Positions 14,314 to 14,323 of a DNA stretch of 14,323 bases are shown one piece after another. The notes beneath the pieces were generated by a model. The model searched no databases. It saw nothing but the letters and a program-made list of their open reading frames with translations, and was not told where the DNA came from. Each line of letters begins with the position of its first letter. Positions within the stretch are counted from its first letter, which is position 1. Position numbers and translations under genes: made by a program. Source of the DNA: an uncultured Roseburia sp. (GTDB lineage Bacteria; Bacillota; Clostridia; Lachnospirales; Lachnospiraceae); assembly GCA_905206195.1 (NCBI GenBank), contig CAJLGN010000008.1, forward strand, positions 1-14,323. The letters are read 5' to 3'.

Positions 14314-14323
14314 CTTTCTCAAG

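Noticed and set aside
1..14323. CRISPR arrays, insertion sequences, phage or defence genes
   Set aside because: No regularly spaced repeats, transposase, integrase or known defence domain was seen; the CPBP (Abi) family name alone does not show phage defence.

Overview
The window looks like a chromosomal segment of a Gram-positive anaerobe of the Clostridia, most likely a gut Lachnospiraceae relative. The reasons are purine-rich AGGAGG-type ribosome binding sites, sigma-A-like TTGACA/TATAAT promoters, an NADPH-type bacterial glutamate synthase next to an alpha-type glutamine synthetase and an ANTAR regulator, and a secreted LamG plus Asp-box glycosidase. This placement is inference from gene content; no rRNA or other marker gene is present.

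Layout. (1) Positions 1-5240, plus strand: a nitrogen-assimilation cluster made of the 3' part of gltB, then gltD, glnA and an ANTAR-domain RNA-binding regulator. The first three make glutamine from ammonia and glutamate (glnA) and convert glutamine plus 2-oxoglutarate to glutamate (gltBD). The ANTAR protein is the likely cluster regulator, but its receiver domain has lost the phosphorylation site. The block ends in a strong bidirectional terminator at 5322-5372. (2) Positions 5371-8020: a divergent membrane-signalling module. A CPBP intramembrane protease is read leftwards. A PadR repressor and a six-TM HAAS/DUF1700-like membrane protein are read rightwards. The shared 180-bp region holds two good promoters, two inverted repeats and several TGTC-type boxes. 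(3) Positions 8021-8180: a nested inverted-repeat element flanked by 10-bp direct repeats, between convergent genes. (4) Positions 8180-9145, minus strand: a two-repeat DUF2935 helical-bundle protein with its own promoter. (5) Positions 9307-12033, plus strand: an ECF sigma factor followed by a membrane-anchored beta-propeller protein whose short cytoplasmic N-terminus may be the anti-sigma part. (6) Positions 12034-12353: a G-rich spacer, a tRNA-Cys(GCA) with two U-U mismatches in its stems, and a strong terminator. (7) Positions 12445-14313: a secreted LamG plus sialidase-superfamily enzyme.

No CRISPR array, insertion sequence, transposase or phage gene is visible. The points most worth following are the 8037-8180 element, the PadR/HAAS/CPBP module with its operator-like repeats, the ECF/beta-propeller pair, and the phospho-dead ANTAR regulator in the nitrogen cluster.
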